From Serratia sp. Ag1 (GTDB taxonomy: Bacteria > Pseudomonadota > Gammaproteobacteria > Enterobacterales > Enterobacteriaceae), in NCBI RefSeq assembly GCF_000743355.1, contig NZ_JQEI01000003.1, positions 124,001-188,000 on the forward strand: a stretch of 64,000 nucleotides of DNA, read 5' to 3'. Below, piece by piece: positions 8,692 to 19,585 of the stretch. A model generated the notes under the pieces. The model made no database searches. It saw nothing but the letters and a program-made list of their open reading frames with translations, and had not been told where the DNA came from. Position 1 is the first letter of the stretch. Each line of letters begins with the position of its first letter. The position numbers and the translations under genes were made by a program.

Positions 8692-10439
8692 TACTGACCA
8701 AACTGCATACGGTGAAGCTGTGCGTAAACACCGCGTTTATCAATCAGTTCAGCGTGCTGACCACGTTCAACGATCTGGCCATCCTCTACCACCAGGATTT
8801 CATCCGCTTTCTCAATGGTTGAGAGGCGGTGCGCAATAACCAACGAGGTGCGGTTTTTCTGCAACTCATCCAGTGCGGCCTGAATAGCGCGTTCAGATTC
8901 GGTATCCAGCGCTGAGGTGGCCTCATCGAGGATCAGAATCGGGCAATCACGCAGTAAGGCGCGCGCGATAGCGATACGCTGACGCTGCCCACCGGAAAGC
9001 ATCACACCGTTTTCCCCGATAACCGTGTCGAGACCGTTCTCCATTTTGGCGATAAAGTCCATGGCATAGGCCATACGTGCCGCAGTCTCTATCTCTTCAC
9101 GGCTATAACGTTCCTCACGGGCATAGGCAATATTGTTGGCAATGGTGTCATTGAACAAATGGACATTCTGCGATACCAACGCCACCTGATCGCGTAATGA
9201 GGCCAGGGTATACTCACGCAAGTCATGACCATCCATCAGGATTTCACCTTTCTGGACGTCATAAAAACGGGTCAACAGATTAGCAATGGTTGATTTGCCT
9301 GAACCAGAACGCCCAACCAACGCCACCGTTTTACCTTCAGCAATACTCAGGCTGATGTCACGCAGCGCCGGGATGTCACGCCCGGGATAGCAGAATGTCA
9401 CGTTCCGGAATTTGATATTCCCTTTAGCACGTTCCACTTGGCGCGTACCGGTATCTTTTTCCTGCTCCATATCCAGAATCGAGAACAAAGTCTGGCAGGC
9501 CGCCATACCGCGCTGGAACTGCGCATTAACGTTAGTCAGTGATTTCAGCGGGCGCATCAAGGCGATCATCGAGGAGAACACTACGGTGATCGTACCGGCG
9601 GTCAGGGTCTCCATTACGCTAGGGAAACTGGCAGCAAACAGAACAAATGCCAATGCCAGCGAGGCGATCAACTGAATGATAGGATCAGAAATGGAAGAAG
9701 CAGAGACTAACTTCATACCCTGCTGACGCATGCGGTTACTCACGGAGTTAAAGCGCTCCGTCTCTACCTGCTGACCACCAAAAATCAGTACCTCTTTGTG
9801 CCCTTTCAGCATTTGCTCGGCACTGGTGGTCACCTGCCCCATCGTGTTTTGCATATTCTTGCTGATATTACGGAAGCGTTTAGACACCAACCGGATAGCA
9901 AAAGACACAATCGGTGCCAACACAATCAGAATGACCGAAAGCTGCCAACTGTAATAGAACATCATAATGAACAGGCCGATGATCGACGCCCCTTCACGCA
10001 CAACGGTCACCAGCGCGCCAGAAGAGGAGGAAGCCACCTGCTCGGAATCATAGGTAATACGTGACAGCAAAGTCCCTGTTGATTGCTGATCAAAAAAGGA
10101 CACTGGCATTCTCATCATATGGCCGAATAAGCGACGACGCATATGCATCACCACCATGCCGGACACCCAAGAAATGCAATAGCTGGAAATAAAGCTGGTC
10201 ACACCGCGCATCAGCATCAGGCCGATCACCACTAGAGGCATCCAGACTAAAACACGGCTATCTGTTTTACCAAAACCATCGTCTAACAGCGGCTTGAGCA
10301 GGGATAACATGAGTGTATCCCCCGCCGCATTTAGCACCAACGCAATCGCGGCCACTGTCAGCCCGATTTTAAAAGGAGTGATCATCGGCCAGAGGCGACG
10401 GAACGTCTGCCACGTGGAGAGATCTTTATCATTCATCAT
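8691..10439 (-). CDS. msbA: lipid A export ATP-binding/permease MsbA
   Basis: 582 residues, the E. coli length. It is a homodimeric ABC exporter that flips core-lipid A across the inner membrane. Six transmembrane helices fill about residues 25-325. The nucleotide-binding domain has Walker A GRSGSGKS (376-383), the signature LSGGQ (482-486), Walker B ILILDEA (about 502-508) and the switch His in IAHRLST (538). Two adjacent ATGs (10439 and 10436) are possible starts and I keep the first. It lies between comEC and lpxK, as in E. coli. Confidence 0.98.
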   Translation of the reverse strand: MMNDKDLSTWQTFRRLWPMITPFKIGLTVAAIALVLNAAGDTLMLSLLKPLLDDGFGKTDSRVLVWMPLVVIGLMLMRGVTSFISSYCISWVSGMVVMHMRRRLFGHMMRMPVSFFDQQSTGTLLSRITYDSEQVASSSSGALVTVVREGASIIGLFIMMFYYSWQLSVILIVLAPIVSFAIRLVSKRFRNISKNMQNTMGQVTTSAEQMLKGHKEVLIFGGQQVETERFNSVSNRMRQQGMKLVSASSISDPIIQLIASLALAFVLFAASFPSVMETLTAGTITVVFSSMIALMRPLKSLTNVNAQFQRGMAACQTLFSILDMEQEKDTGTRQVERAKGNIKFRNVTFCYPGRDIPALRDISLSIAEGKTVALVGRSGSGKSTIANLLTRFYDVQKGEILMDGHDLREYTLASLRDQVALVSQNVHLFNDTIANNIAYAREERYSREEIETAARMAYAMDFIAKMENGLDTVIGENGVMLSGGQRQRIAIARALLRDCPILILDEATSALDTESERAIQAALDELQKNRTSLVIAHRLSTIEKADEILVVEDGQIVERGQHAELIDKRGVYAQLHRMQFGQ

Positions 10440-10474
10440 GCAGATACCAGCATCGGAAGAAATAGCGGCCCATT

Positions 10475-12751
10475 CTACTCATTATCACCCTCAACGCCAA
10501 ACCGCCGATGGTACCATCGGGGCATTAATTGTTCACGGAAGCCTTTAACCTGCCAGCTATTGTTGAAAAATAGCACACTCAGTTGCCCTGATTGTGCAGT
10601 ATCTCGCCAGGTAATATTATTCTCACGGTAGCGTTTGATGATTTTTTCTGCGGGTAGCCGCCAAGTGTTGTACCGAGATGCCGATGCAACAGCCAGTTTT
10701 GGTGCCACTGCGCGCAAAAATGGTGGTGATGATGAGGTTTTGCTCCCATGATGCGGCACTTGTAAAAGGGTGGCAGACAATAGTGCACGCTGCTTGAGTA
10801 ATTCCTGTTCCCCACGTTGTTCCAGATCGCCAGTCAGCAAAATACTGTGCCTGCCATCATCAACGCGAACAATACAGGAGTCGTTGTTATTGGCATGTTC
10901 TTTCTGCTGTGGCGGCCACAACACCTGAAAATGTAACCCGCTCCACTGCCAATGTTGCCCTTGAATACAGGAAAAATGGCCCTGATGGGTTAACGGAGAG
11001 CGGACACTCGCCTGCGGGAACAGCGCCTGTAATGCCGCTAACCCACCGATATGATCCCGATGACTATGGCTAATGATGATTTGCTCAACAACAACCTGCC
11101 GCCAGCGTAGATAAGGCATGATAAAGCGCTCTGCTGCGCTGCTTTTCTCCCAGGCATCCCCGCTGTCATAAATAACAGCTTTCCCTTTACGTTCAATAAG
11201 CACAGCCAAGCCATGGCCAACGTCAATCATATCTACCCGCCAGCGATAATCTTGCTGTCGTTCCCGCCACAGCAGGCAACAAAGTAATACAGCCAGGCAA
11301 CCGACAGGGAAACTGTGCCACCAATAAAAACGCCAGCAAACCACCGCTAACCAGCCAAGAACACTGAATTGCATCACAGTAACGCCTACCTGTAGCCACC
11401 CGACCTCCAACCATGGCAAAGGCCAAAGTGCCCAAGCAACGGTGATATCAGCCAAGTACCATAAAAATGAACTCAGTACCGGGGCAAAGCTGAACATCAG
11501 CGCCAGTAAAATTAACGGCACCGAGAGTAACGAGATGATGGGCACAGCCCACAGGTTCGCCGGGAGTGACGTCCAGGTGATGCCATGGAACAGGCCGAAC
11601 TGCAATGGCATCAGCAGCAGCGTCATACCCAATTGAATATGCAACCAGCGGAGTGGAGCCCAAAACCAGGATAGAGTGAACCGCTGGGGCAAAGGGACCC
11701 ACTCGAACCAGAAAATCAACGCAGCAACCGCCAGTACAGAAAGCCAAAAACTGTCAGACAGTACGGCCAAAGGATCGCTTACCAGAATCAGGCACATGCA
11801 CCACAGCAATATTTGCCACGAGGAGCAGGTGAACCCGCGCAAACGCAGCACTAACCACAAAGACAAAGCGATAGCGGTACGCAATGCCGGTGGTTGTGCG
11901 CCAGCTAGCCAGACATAGACCAACATGGCAAACCCACTGATCAATAGAGGTAAACGATGGCCGATATAACGGGCGGGCATCAAATACTGCATCAAACGCA
12001 CCAATCCCCAAAGCAGAATGGCAGACATGGAAATATGCAGGCCCGAAATCGCCATCAAGTGCGCAATACCGGTTTTGATAAAAAGCTCACGTGTTTCATT
12101 GCTAATCAATGCTCGTTCGCCGAATGCCAAAGCCAGCAAAATATCGCGGTGAGGCAAAGTGCCAATTCGCTCATCTGCCCAACTGATAACCCATTGACGC
12201 CAGCCACAGCGCTTATCGATAAATTGTGCTGACTGAATATAGCCACTGAGCGGCTGCCGATTGGCAAAAGCCCAGCGTTGGCCATCAAAACCCCCCTCAT
12301 TCAAGCTACTGTGTATTGGCCGAAATCGTACTTTCATTGCTAGCCGCTGGCCCGCACACAAAGCCTCTCCCCGCCAGTTGGCAGTAAAAAATATCGCAGG
12401 CAACAACCTATGCCCTTTAATCTGCTCAATGCGTAAAAGCGTTTTAGGTATCTCCAGGCCCTCGAGTTTTACACTGCTCACGGAGACAATAACCTCCGCA
12501 TCATGACTACTCGCAAGCAGTGTCATTTGCTTTACCACATTGTTGGCACTTAGCACGGCAAAGACAAAGCTCATCAATAACCAAAAAAGCGGCTGACACC
12601 ACTTCCGCCGCGTTTGCCGCCACAGCAGTAATGCCAAACCAACGAGCACAACCAGCAACAGCGGAGAAGGTAATTGCGCTAAAAAAAGCAGGGGCAGCAT
12701 CCCTAACACCGTTGCCATTGCTGCAGTATCGATTGAAATTCTGATCGCCAT
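10475..12751 (-). CDS. ComEC/Rec2 family DNA-uptake channel protein (YcaI)
   Basis: 758 residues with the three ComEC parts: a soluble OB-like segment after the first N-terminal helices (about 70-200), a polytopic competence domain (about 210-480, including [15 protein letters not shown]), and a C-terminal metallo-beta-lactamase-like domain ([13 protein letters not shown] and [14 protein letters not shown]). ComEC forms the inner-membrane channel for single-stranded DNA in competent bacteria; in enterobacteria its use is uncertain. I chose the ATG at 12751 (MAIRISID); the longer frame to 12781 needs a TTG. In E. coli ihfB lies upstream; here it is absent and a new block begins. Confidence 0.9.
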   Translation of the reverse strand: MAIRISIDTAAMATVLGMLPLLFLAQLPSPLLLVVLVGLALLLWRQTRRKWCQPLFWLLMSFVFAVLSANNVVKQMTLLASSHDAEVIVSVSSVKLEGLEIPKTLLRIEQIKGHRLLPAIFFTANWRGEALCAGQRLAMKVRFRPIHSSLNEGGFDGQRWAFANRQPLSGYIQSAQFIDKRCGWRQWVISWADERIGTLPHRDILLALAFGERALISNETRELFIKTGIAHLMAISGLHISMSAILLWGLVRLMQYLMPARYIGHRLPLLISGFAMLVYVWLAGAQPPALRTAIALSLWLVLRLRGFTCSSWQILLWCMCLILVSDPLAVLSDSFWLSVLAVAALIFWFEWVPLPQRFTLSWFWAPLRWLHIQLGMTLLLMPLQFGLFHGITWTSLPANLWAVPIISLLSVPLILLALMFSFAPVLSSFLWYLADITVAWALWPLPWLEVGWLQVGVTVMQFSVLGWLAVVCWRFYWWHSFPVGCLAVLLCCLLWRERQQDYRWRVDMIDVGHGLAVLIERKGKAVIYDSGDAWEKSSAAERFIMPYLRWRQVVVEQIIISHSHRDHIGGLAALQALFPQASVRSPLTHQGHFSCIQGQHWQWSGLHFQVLWPPQQKEHANNNDSCIVRVDDGRHSILLTGDLEQRGEQELLKQRALLSATLLQVPHHGSKTSSSPPFLRAVAPKLAVASASRYNTWRLPAEKIIKRYRENNITWRDTAQSGQLSVLFFNNSWQVKGFREQLMPRWYHRRFGVEGDNE

Positions 12752-12983
12752 GCCTGTCGCCCACCGTTTTGCTGGGCTCAAGATTAATTATCAGGAAAAT
12801 AACTGCCAGTAGAGGATTTCAAAGCCTGGAGAAGGCACGCAAGTTATTACTGCTCTACCTGTGGTTTACGCCTTAATTGCGGGGCAGTTCGCATACGAAC
12901 CGGTTATGCACCGGATTACTGAATAAAATAGAGCGGATCGCAAGAAGTAAACTGGAGAATGATCTGGCAAGAAGGGGGCGAAT

Positions 12984-13007
12984 AACGCGACGGGTTTCCG
13001 CCGCGTT
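12984..13007 (-). terminator. possible terminator or hairpin downstream of lysP
   Basis: AACGCG(A)CGG pairs with CCG(C)CGCGTT to form a GC-rich hairpin 13 bases past the lysP stop. In the minus direction only a mixed pyrimidine stretch follows and there is no proper U-run. The rest of 12752-13020 shows no gene. It is the junction between the comEC block and the lysP block. Confidence 0.35.
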
Positions 13008-13020
13008 GAAGGTTAAATGC

Positions 13021-14499
13021 TTACTTCGAATCCCACTTCGGGAATTCCATTTCGCTGTACTTCACCACGCGGGTGCCGCGTGTCAGCTTGTAACCAAACC
13101 AAATGATCAGGAACAGCGGAATACCGATGTAAGTCGCGGTAACGCCGTACCAGTCAATTTTATCTTCCAAGAACGCCTGATAGTTCTGCCCTAACGTAAT
13201 GATTAGACATAAAACGAAGGCAAATATCGGCCCCAACGGGAAGAACCCGGAGCGATAAGGCAGATCGTTCAGATCGCGCCCCTGCAGCATGTAGCCACGG
13301 CGGAACCGATAATGGCTGATGGCAATCCCCAGCCAGGCAATAAAGCCGGTCATACCGGAAGTATTCAGCAACCACAGATAAACCGACTGATTGCCAAACA
13401 TTGAGGTGAGGAAACACAGCGCCGCCACTACGGTCGTGGCATACAACGCATTACGCGGCACACCGCCCTTTGACAGTTTGGCGAAAATACGCGGGGCTTT
13501 ACCTTCCGAAGCCAACGTAAACAGCATACGCGTTGAAGCATACATCCCGGAGTTACCGGCAGACAGTACCGCCGTCAGGATCACCGCATTCATTACCGCC
13601 GCCGCAGACAACAGGCCAGCATGCTGGAATACCAAGGTAAACGGGCTGACGCTGATGTCTTTAACATCATTACGCAGCAGGCTTGGATCGGTATAAGGAA
13701 TAATCAGGCTGATAATCAGAATCGCAAAGATATAGAACAACAGAATACGCCAGAATACCTGACGCACCGCACGCGGAATATTTTTGCCCGGATCTTCGGA
13801 TTCACCCGCTGCGATACCAATCAGTTCGGTACCCTGGAAAGAGAAGCCGACAATCATTGCCACACCAATCATCGCCGAGAAGCCACCGGCAAATGGCGCA
13901 TCGCCAATAGTCCAGTTTTGCCAGCCCGCATTCTCACCGCCCTTCAGGATACCGAAAATCATCAGTATGCCGAGGCCGATAAAGATAATCACCGTGGTGA
14001 CTTTGATCAGAGAGAACCAGTATTCCGCTTCACCGAACCCTTTGACCGAAATATAGTTCAGCGTGAACATCAGGCCAAGGAACAGTGCGCTCCAGATCCA
14101 GCCCGGTGTGTCTGGGAACCAATAGTTCATCACCAGCTGCGATGCCACCAGATCGACCGCGATGGTGACCGCCCAGTTGTACCAGTAGTTCCACCCCAGC
14201 GCGAAGCCGAAACCTTCCTCAACGTATTTGGCACCGTAGGTCGAGAACGAGCCGGAAACCGGCATAAACGCCGCCAACTCGCCCAAGCTGGTCATTAGAA
14301 AGTAAACCATCAAGCCAATCAGTGCATAGGAAAGCAGTGCGCCGCCAGGGCCTGCCTGCGAAACGGTCGCACCAGAAGCGACAAACAGGCCAGTCCCAAT
14401 AGAGCCGCCGATGGCGATCATGGTTAAATGTCGCGCTTTCAGTTCGCGACGCAGTCCGGGTGCTTGCTGCCCCGATGTTTTTATATCCTGGTGAGCCAT
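13021..14499 (-). CDS. lysP: lysine-specific permease LysP
   Basis: 492 residues, an amino acid-polyamine-organocation family transporter with 12 predicted transmembrane helices. The N-terminal APGLRRELKARHLTMIAIGG and the GSIGTGLFVASG loop are nearly identical to E. coli LysP, and similarity continues to the C-terminal KYSEMEFP. LysP imports lysine with protons and in E. coli also holds the pH regulator CadC inactive. The ATG at 14499 gives a slightly longer polar N-terminus than in E. coli. As in E. coli it is followed on the map by yeiE, yeiH and nfo. Confidence 0.97.
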   Translation of the reverse strand: MAHQDIKTSGQQAPGLRRELKARHLTMIAIGGSIGTGLFVASGATVSQAGPGGALLSYALIGLMVYFLMTSLGELAAFMPVSGSFSTYGAKYVEEGFGFALGWNYWYNWAVTIAVDLVASQLVMNYWFPDTPGWIWSALFLGLMFTLNYISVKGFGEAEYWFSLIKVTTVIIFIGLGILMIFGILKGGENAGWQNWTIGDAPFAGGFSAMIGVAMIVGFSFQGTELIGIAAGESEDPGKNIPRAVRQVFWRILLFYIFAILIISLIIPYTDPSLLRNDVKDISVSPFTLVFQHAGLLSAAAVMNAVILTAVLSAGNSGMYASTRMLFTLASEGKAPRIFAKLSKGGVPRNALYATTVVAALCFLTSMFGNQSVYLWLLNTSGMTGFIAWLGIAISHYRFRRGYMLQGRDLNDLPYRSGFFPLGPIFAFVLCLIITLGQNYQAFLEDKIDWYGVTATYIGIPLFLIIWFGYKLTRGTRVVKYSEMEFPKWDSK

Positions 14500-14640
14500 T
14501 CTTACCCTATCTGCCCGTCAAAAAATGAGGCCGGATTGTAACAAATACCCGCCCACGCACTAGTGACATTGCGCTGATATAAGATAGCTTCATAATCCGG
14601 CGGTAATTATTAGCAACGGGCCTGATGGCGATGAAGACGC

Positions 14641-15519
14641 TCAAACCTCAACAGGCAGAGTGCAGTAGCTTAAAAAACGCTGTAGGGCATTGGAGATATG
14701 CTTTTGCCGATGGTGGATCAGATACAAAGTGCGGTTCAATGGCGGCAGCGGAGTTTTCAACGTTACCAGCACGCCGCTGGCTAGTTGCTCTTCCACGACA
14801 CGCCGTGACAGGCAACTGATGCCGATGCCATGGCGCACCGCATGCTTGATCGCTTCAGAATTACCCAGCTCCATAACTAACTGGAAATTCGGCAAATGCG
14901 CCAACAACAGGTGATCCAGCACCTCTCGCGTCCCAGAACCACGCTCACGCAGGATCCACGGCGCACTCGCCAGCGCGGCCATCGTCAAAGGTTGCCGCGC
15001 CAAAGGGTTATCCGGTGCAGCAAACACCACCAGTTCGTCCTCCAGCCATGGTTGAGTAACCAATTCGGGCATATGACATGGCCCTTCAATCAGGCCGAGA
15101 TCGACACGAAAATCCGCCACCGCACCGATCACATCCTGGCTATTTCCCACATTCAGTTCCAATGGCGTGGCCGGGAAATCTTTACGGTAGCGGGCGATCA
15201 TCGCTGGCAGCATATAGTTGCCGATGGTGCTGCTGGCCGAGATGCGTAATGCACCGTTATCGCGCAGAAATAATTGCTCTATTTCTATGGCTTGTTCCAG
15301 GATCGCCAGCGCTTTCGGGTACAGCAAACGGCCATGTTCGTTAATAACCAATCGTTTGCCTACCCGATCAAATAACAACACATTCAGTTGCCCTTCCAGA
15401 TCCGCCAATGCTGCGCTGACCGCCGATTGCGACAAGGCCAATACCACCGAAGCCTGCGTTGTTGAGCCACTTTTCAGCACTTCGGTAAAGACTTCCAGTT
15501 GACGCAAGGTGATATGCAT
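14641..15519 (-). CDS. yeiE: LysR-type regulator YeiE
   Basis: 292 residues. The N-terminal winged helix-turn-helix (residues 1-60: [32 protein letters not shown]) is followed by a LysR substrate-binding domain (about 90-290). The sequence tracks E. coli YeiE closely, including [20 protein letters not shown]. In Cronobacter and Salmonella YeiE senses sulfite and controls sulfite tolerance and motility genes. It is divergent from yeiH across 275 bases, the classic arrangement in which a LysR regulator controls both its own gene and its neighbour. Confidence 0.93.
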   Translation of the reverse strand: MHITLRQLEVFTEVLKSGSTTQASVVLALSQSAVSAALADLEGQLNVLLFDRVGKRLVINEHGRLLYPKALAILEQAIEIEQLFLRDNGALRISASSTIGNYMLPAMIARYRKDFPATPLELNVGNSQDVIGAVADFRVDLGLIEGPCHMPELVTQPWLEDELVVFAAPDNPLARQPLTMAALASAPWILRERGSGTREVLDHLLLAHLPNFQLVMELGNSEAIKHAVRHGIGISCLSRRVVEEQLASGVLVTLKTPLPPLNRTLYLIHHRQKHISNALQRFLSYCTLPVEV

Positions 15520-15794
15520 AGCAGTCTCGGTATAAAAATGGGTCAGCCAAGTGTAATGCGCTGTTTAATGCTGACAATAATTGAAATTAAAAACAAAAAT
15601 AATGCTTCATAATAGCAGAAACGACAGTCACGCTATTAAGATTATCACGTTTATAGAATTCGGCCTGCTTCCGGTGAGTTATTATCAGATTATATCGACC
15701 ACTTATTTAGATAGGTTATAAACATATAATCAATTTCTCTTTTAGTTCGCGAAATTTTACCCTTGCGGTAAAGAATTAAGAAGAGGATTGAACA
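15520..15794. promoter_or_regulatory. divergent yeiE-yeiH control region
   Basis: 275 AT-rich bases between the divergent yeiE and yeiH starts. No ORF is supported. LysR-type regulators normally bind T-N11-A boxes in such a spacer, and several candidates exist (for example in 15690-15730), but I cannot pick one with confidence. A GAGGA eight bases before 15795 is the yeiH ribosome-binding site. Confidence 0.5.
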
Positions 15795-16871
15795 ATGGCG
15801 AGCGATACCGCACATACCTACCCCGAGCAACGTTTCCCACTGCTAGGATTACCACGGCTGATACCGGGTTTACTGTTAACCGGCGCACTGACTGCATTGG
15901 CGATCTGGGCCAGCAATATCCCCTGGATTGCCGGGTTAGGATTAGGTGCGCTGACGCTGGCGATCCTATTCGGTATCGTCATCGGGAATACGCTTTATCC
16001 GTGGTTGCAGTCTCAATGCCACACTGGCGTACAGTTGGCCAAACAACGTCTGCTGCGCCTGGGGATTATTCTTTATGGCTTTCGTTTGACGTTTCAGCAA
16101 ATCGCCGATGTGGGAGCCAGCGGTATCATCATCGATGCGCTCACCCTGACCAGCACCTTTCTGCTGGCTTGCTGGTTGGGTAAAAAAGTCTTCGGCCTCG
16201 ACAGCCAAACCACCATGTTAATCGGTGCAGGCAGCAGTATCTGTGGCGCAGCCGCAGTAATGGCCACCGAACCGGTCCTGAAGGCAGACTCCAGCAAAGT
16301 GGCGGTAGCCGTCTCCACCGTGGTGGTATTCGGTACGCTGGCCATTTTCGCTTACCCCTGGTTGTATCACCTGAATGAACACTTCCAGTGGATGCCGTTT
16401 ACCCAGGAAACTTTTGGTATTTATACCGGCTCGACGATCCACGAAGTCGCTCAAGTGGTCGCCGCAGGCCATGCCATCGGCCCAGATGCTGAGAATGCTG
16501 CGGTGATCGCCAAAATGATTCGCGTCATGATGTTGGCCCCCTTCCTACTGCTGTTATCCGGCTATATCAGCCGTGGTACCACGGCAAGTAAAAGTGAGAA
16601 GTCGGTCATTACCATCCCCTGGTTTGCCGTGCTGTTCATTGCCGTTGCCGGGCTGAATTCGTTCAACCTGCTCCCGGCGGCACTGGTGCAACATTTGATT
16701 ACCGCCGACACCTGGATGCTGGCAATGGCCATGGCAGCGCTGGGCCTGACCACCCATATCAGCGCTGTGCGTCAGGCTGGGGTGAAACCAATTCTGCTGG
16801 CGACGCTGCTGTTTGTCTGGCTGGTTATCGGCGGTGCGGCGATAAACCAACTGGTTCAAGCCCTGTTGTAA
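15795..16871 (+). CDS. yeiH: YeiH family (UPF0324) putative sulfate/sulfite exporter
   Basis: 358 residues, strongly hydrophobic with about ten transmembrane segments. Conserved signatures of UPF0324 are LGIILYGFRLTFQQI, MLIGAGSSICGAAAVMA and TGSTIHEVAQVVAAG. The family is annotated as putative sulfate exporters, and linkage to the sulfite-responsive regulator YeiE supports a sulfur-oxyanion role, but transport has not been shown for this protein. A perfect-stem terminator follows directly, so it is probably monocistronic. Confidence 0.9.
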   Translation: MASDTAHTYPEQRFPLLGLPRLIPGLLLTGALTALAIWASNIPWIAGLGLGALTLAILFGIVIGNTLYPWLQSQCHTGVQLAKQRLLRLGIILYGFRLTFQQIADVGASGIIIDALTLTSTFLLACWLGKKVFGLDSQTTMLIGAGSSICGAAAVMATEPVLKADSSKVAVAVSTVVVFGTLAIFAYPWLYHLNEHFQWMPFTQETFGIYTGSTIHEVAQVVAAGHAIGPDAENAAVIAKMIRVMMLAPFLLLLSGYISRGTTASKSEKSVITIPWFAVLFIAVAGLNSFNLLPAALVQHLITADTWMLAMAMAALGLTTHISAVRQAGVKPILLATLLFVWLVIGGAAINQLVQALL

Positions 16872-16881
16872 CCCCTCCCCT

Positions 16882-16911
16882 CGGGCCCCATCTTGCGGGC
16901 CCGCTTCTTTT
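16882..16911 (+). terminator. rho-independent terminator of yeiH
   Basis: CGGGCCC (16882-16888) and GGGCCCG (16897-16903) form a perfect 7-bp GC stem with an eight-base loop, followed by CTTCTTTT. It lies ten bases past the yeiH stop and isolates yeiH from nfo. Confidence 0.8.
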
Positions 16912-16975
16912 GCCCTGCCATTCAATCCTGCCTGTATCAATGCCATAATGGCGGGGATAACACAGGAGAATGAAA

Positions 16976-17815
16976 ATGAAGTTTGTCGGTGCTCATGTCA
17001 GTGCTTCAGGCGGCGTGGATCAGGCGGTGATCCGAGCGCACGAATTAGAGGCGACCGCATTCGCCCTGTTCACCAAAAATCAGCGTCAATGGAAAGCAGC
17101 TCCGCTGCCTGCCGACGTAATCGATAAGTTCAAACGTGCCTGCGCACAATATGCTTTCGGCCCAGGGCAGATCCTGCCACACGACAGTTATCTGATTAAT
17201 CTTGGCCACCCCGTAGAAGATGCGCTGGAAAAATCCCGTGAAGCGTTTCTTGATGAAATGCAGCGCTGCGAACAATTAGGGTTAACGTTGTTGAACTTCC
17301 ATCCAGGTAGCCATTTGCTGCAGATTGATGAGGATAAATGTCTGGCGCGGATCGCTGAATCCATCAATATCGTGCTGGATAAAACCCAGAGTGTGACTGC
17401 GGTGATTGAAAATACCGCCGGTCAGGGCAGCAATCTGGGGTTCAAGTTTGAACATCTGGCCGCCATCATCGACGGTGTGGAAGACAAAAGCCGCGTCGGG
17501 GTATGCATTGATACCTGTCACGCCTTTGCCGCCGGTTATGACTTGCGCACGGAAGAGGATTGCGAAAAAACCTTCCAGGAGTTGGAAGATGTGGTGGGCT
17601 TCAACTATCTGCGCGGTATGCACCTCAACGATGCCAAAAGCACGTTTAACAGCCGCGTTGATCGCCACCACAGCCTGGGTGAGGGTAATATCGGCAAGAC
17701 GGTGTTCAGCTACATTATGCGCGACGCGCGTTTTGACAATATTCCACTGATTCTGGAAACGGTGAACCCGGATATCTGGGCAGAAGAAATTGCCTGGCTG
17801 AAGGCTCAGCAGTGA
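16976..17815 (+). CDS. nfo: endonuclease IV (AP endonuclease Nfo)
   Basis: 279 residues. It cleaves DNA 5' to abasic sites and removes 3'-blocking groups after oxidative damage. With the start at 16976 all nine zinc ligands of the E. coli enzyme fall at identical numbers: His69, His109, Glu145, Asp179, His182, His216, Asp229, His231 and Glu261. That alignment and the AGGAG seven bases upstream favour this ATG over the one at 16970. The C-terminus ends a few residues before that of E. coli. In E. coli Nfo belongs to the SoxRS regulon; I did not identify a soxbox here. Confidence 0.97.
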   Translation: MKFVGAHVSASGGVDQAVIRAHELEATAFALFTKNQRQWKAAPLPADVIDKFKRACAQYAFGPGQILPHDSYLINLGHPVEDALEKSREAFLDEMQRCEQLGLTLLNFHPGSHLLQIDEDKCLARIAESINIVLDKTQSVTAVIENTAGQGSNLGFKFEHLAAIIDGVEDKSRVGVCIDTCHAFAAGYDLRTEEDCEKTFQELEDVVGFNYLRGMHLNDAKSTFNSRVDRHHSLGEGNIGKTVFSYIMRDARFDNIPLILETVNPDIWAEEIAWLKAQQ

Positions 17816-17844
17816 GCTTTCAACCAACACTTTCTCCATAATGC

Positions 17845-17874
17845 AAAAACCGGCACCTGAGCGCCGGTTTTTTA
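17845..17874. terminator. bidirectional terminator between nfo and fruA
   Basis: ACCGGC (17849-17854) pairs with GCCGGT (17863-17868). The stem is flanked by five A residues on the left and six T residues on the right, so it can end both nfo (plus) and the fru operon (minus). Confidence 0.85.
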
Positions 17875-17888
17875 TTGCTTACAACAGG

Positions 17889-19571
17889 TTAGGCCAGGTT
17901 AGTCGCCGTAGCATCGCTGCGTTTCAGCACCGCATAACCCACACCCGCCAGCAGCGTACCGGCAATGATCGCGACCAGATACAGCAACACCGGGGAGATA
18001 GCACCTGGGATCAGCAGCACGAACAGGCCACCGTGCGGAGCCATCAGTTTGGCGCCGAAAGCCATCGACAGCGCACCGGTCAATGCACCACCGGCAATAC
18101 AACACGGTAATACACGCATCGGATCGCGGGCCGCAAACGGGATCGCCCCTTCGCTGATAAAGCACAACCCCAGCACCAATGCTGCTTTGCCGCCTTCCTG
18201 TTCGGATTTCTCGAACTTATTGCGCGCAATGATCGTCGCTAAGCCCATCGCCAACGGTGGCACCATCCCTGCCGCCATAATCGCCGCCATCGGGGCATAT
18301 ACCGAGGAACTCAGCAACGCCACGCCAAAGGCATAGGCCGCTTTATTCACCGGGCCCCCCATATCGGTACACATCATCGCACCAAGGATCGCGCCCAACA
18401 GCACCGCGTTAGCTGTCCCCATCGATTGCAGCCAGTGGGTCAAGCCCTCCATGATTTTCGCAACCGGCGTACCCACCACGTAAATCATGATCAGGCCGGT
18501 AGCCAAGCTCGCGAGCAACGGGATAATCAGGATCGGTTTCAGCGCCTCCATACTCTTCGGCAAATGCAGCTTATTGCTGATCGCTTTGGCGATATAACCG
18601 GCCAGAAAACCGGCGATAATCCCGCCGAGGAACCCTGCTCCTGTGCTCACCGCCAACATACCGCCGATTAAACCCGGCGTCAGGCCTGGGCGATCGGCAA
18701 TCGAGAACGCGATATAACCCGCCAGAACCGGTACCATCAGCGCAAAGGCTGAACCCCCACCGATCTGCATCAATGCTGCGGCCAGAGTGCCTTTTTCTTT
18801 AAACGCTTCAATACCGAACACAAACGACAGCGCAATACACAACCCACCCGCCACCACCATCGGCAACATGTAGGAAACCCCGGTCAACAGGTGACGATAC
18901 GGCCCGGCGCTCTCTTTTTTCTTACCTGCCGTTGGCGCACTGCTGGTTTTCTGCGGCTGGAAGATTTCAGCCTCAACCTGCGCCTTATCCAGCTCCTGCA
19001 CGGTTTTCTTCAGGGCCAATCCGGTAGACGTGCGATACATCGGCTTACCGGCAAACTTGTCCAGATCCACTTCAATATCCGCCGCCACAATCACCAGATC
19101 GGCCAACGCAACCTCTTCGGGGGTGATTTCATTCCCCGCCCCTACGGAACCACGGGTTTCAACTTTTACCCACCAGCCACGTTTTTTGGCCTCGCTCTCA
19201 ATGGCTTCGGCTGCCATAAAAGTATGCGCTACACCGGTCGGGCAAGCGGTAACCGCCACGATGCGTTTCTGCCCCGTGGCTTTCACTGGCGCAGTTTCTG
19301 CTACCTGATAAGGCTTGGCTTCGGCTTTTGCCTGTACCAAAAAGCCCTCGGGATCACGCACCGCGTGTTCCACATCACCTATATAAACCACTTTGCCGTT
19401 CAACTTGGCATCGGCAGGCACAGTTTGCCCTGCTACGATCACCACTTCGGCTTCATCCAACGACCCTACCAGCACCAAGCCAGCATTGGCCGCAGCGCCT
19501 TCAAGCATACGTTTCGCCAGGTGACCACGAGCCTGCCCGAGCGAACCGTCTATCATCAGCAGCGTTTTCAT
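17889..19571 (-). CDS. fruA: PTS fructose-specific EIIB'BC component FruA
   Basis: 560 residues. It imports fructose and phosphorylates it to fructose 1-phosphate. Residues 1-95 are the inactive IIB' domain. The active IIB domain follows, with Cys110 in VAVTACPTGVAHTFMAAEA. The membrane IIC domain (about 225-555) begins at YRHLLTGVSYMLPMVVAGG and contains the GFLGGIIAGFLAGY and GPVNKAAYAFG signatures. It is the last gene of fruBKA on the minus strand, 14 bases after fruK. The phosphoryl group comes from the FruB EIIA domain encoded at the operon start. Confidence 0.97.
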   Translation of the reverse strand: MKTLLMIDGSLGQARGHLAKRMLEGAAANAGLVLVGSLDEAEVVIVAGQTVPADAKLNGKVVYIGDVEHAVRDPEGFLVQAKAEAKPYQVAETAPVKATGQKRIVAVTACPTGVAHTFMAAEAIESEAKKRGWWVKVETRGSVGAGNEITPEEVALADLVIVAADIEVDLDKFAGKPMYRTSTGLALKKTVQELDKAQVEAEIFQPQKTSSAPTAGKKKESAGPYRHLLTGVSYMLPMVVAGGLCIALSFVFGIEAFKEKGTLAAALMQIGGGSAFALMVPVLAGYIAFSIADRPGLTPGLIGGMLAVSTGAGFLGGIIAGFLAGYIAKAISNKLHLPKSMEALKPILIIPLLASLATGLIMIYVVGTPVAKIMEGLTHWLQSMGTANAVLLGAILGAMMCTDMGGPVNKAAYAFGVALLSSSVYAPMAAIMAAGMVPPLAMGLATIIARNKFEKSEQEGGKAALVLGLCFISEGAIPFAARDPMRVLPCCIAGGALTGALSMAFGAKLMAPHGGLFVLLIPGAISPVLLYLVAIIAGTLLAGVGYAVLKRSDATATNLA

Positions 19572-19585
19572 TCTGCCTCCTACTG

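Noticed and set aside
12880-12910. tRNA-like arms (GTTCG...CGAAC) near the comEC-lysP junction
   Set aside because: No acceptor stem, anticodon arm or CCA can be arranged around it; only a short palindrome is real.
13621-14298. 225-codon plus-strand frame inside lysP
   Set aside because: Antisense to lysP, whose sequence is nearly identical to the known permease. The frame's protein is rich in polar residues without any motif.
17282-17839. 185-codon minus-strand frame over nfo
   Set aside because: Antisense to nfo, which has all nine metal ligands; no independent evidence for the reverse frame.
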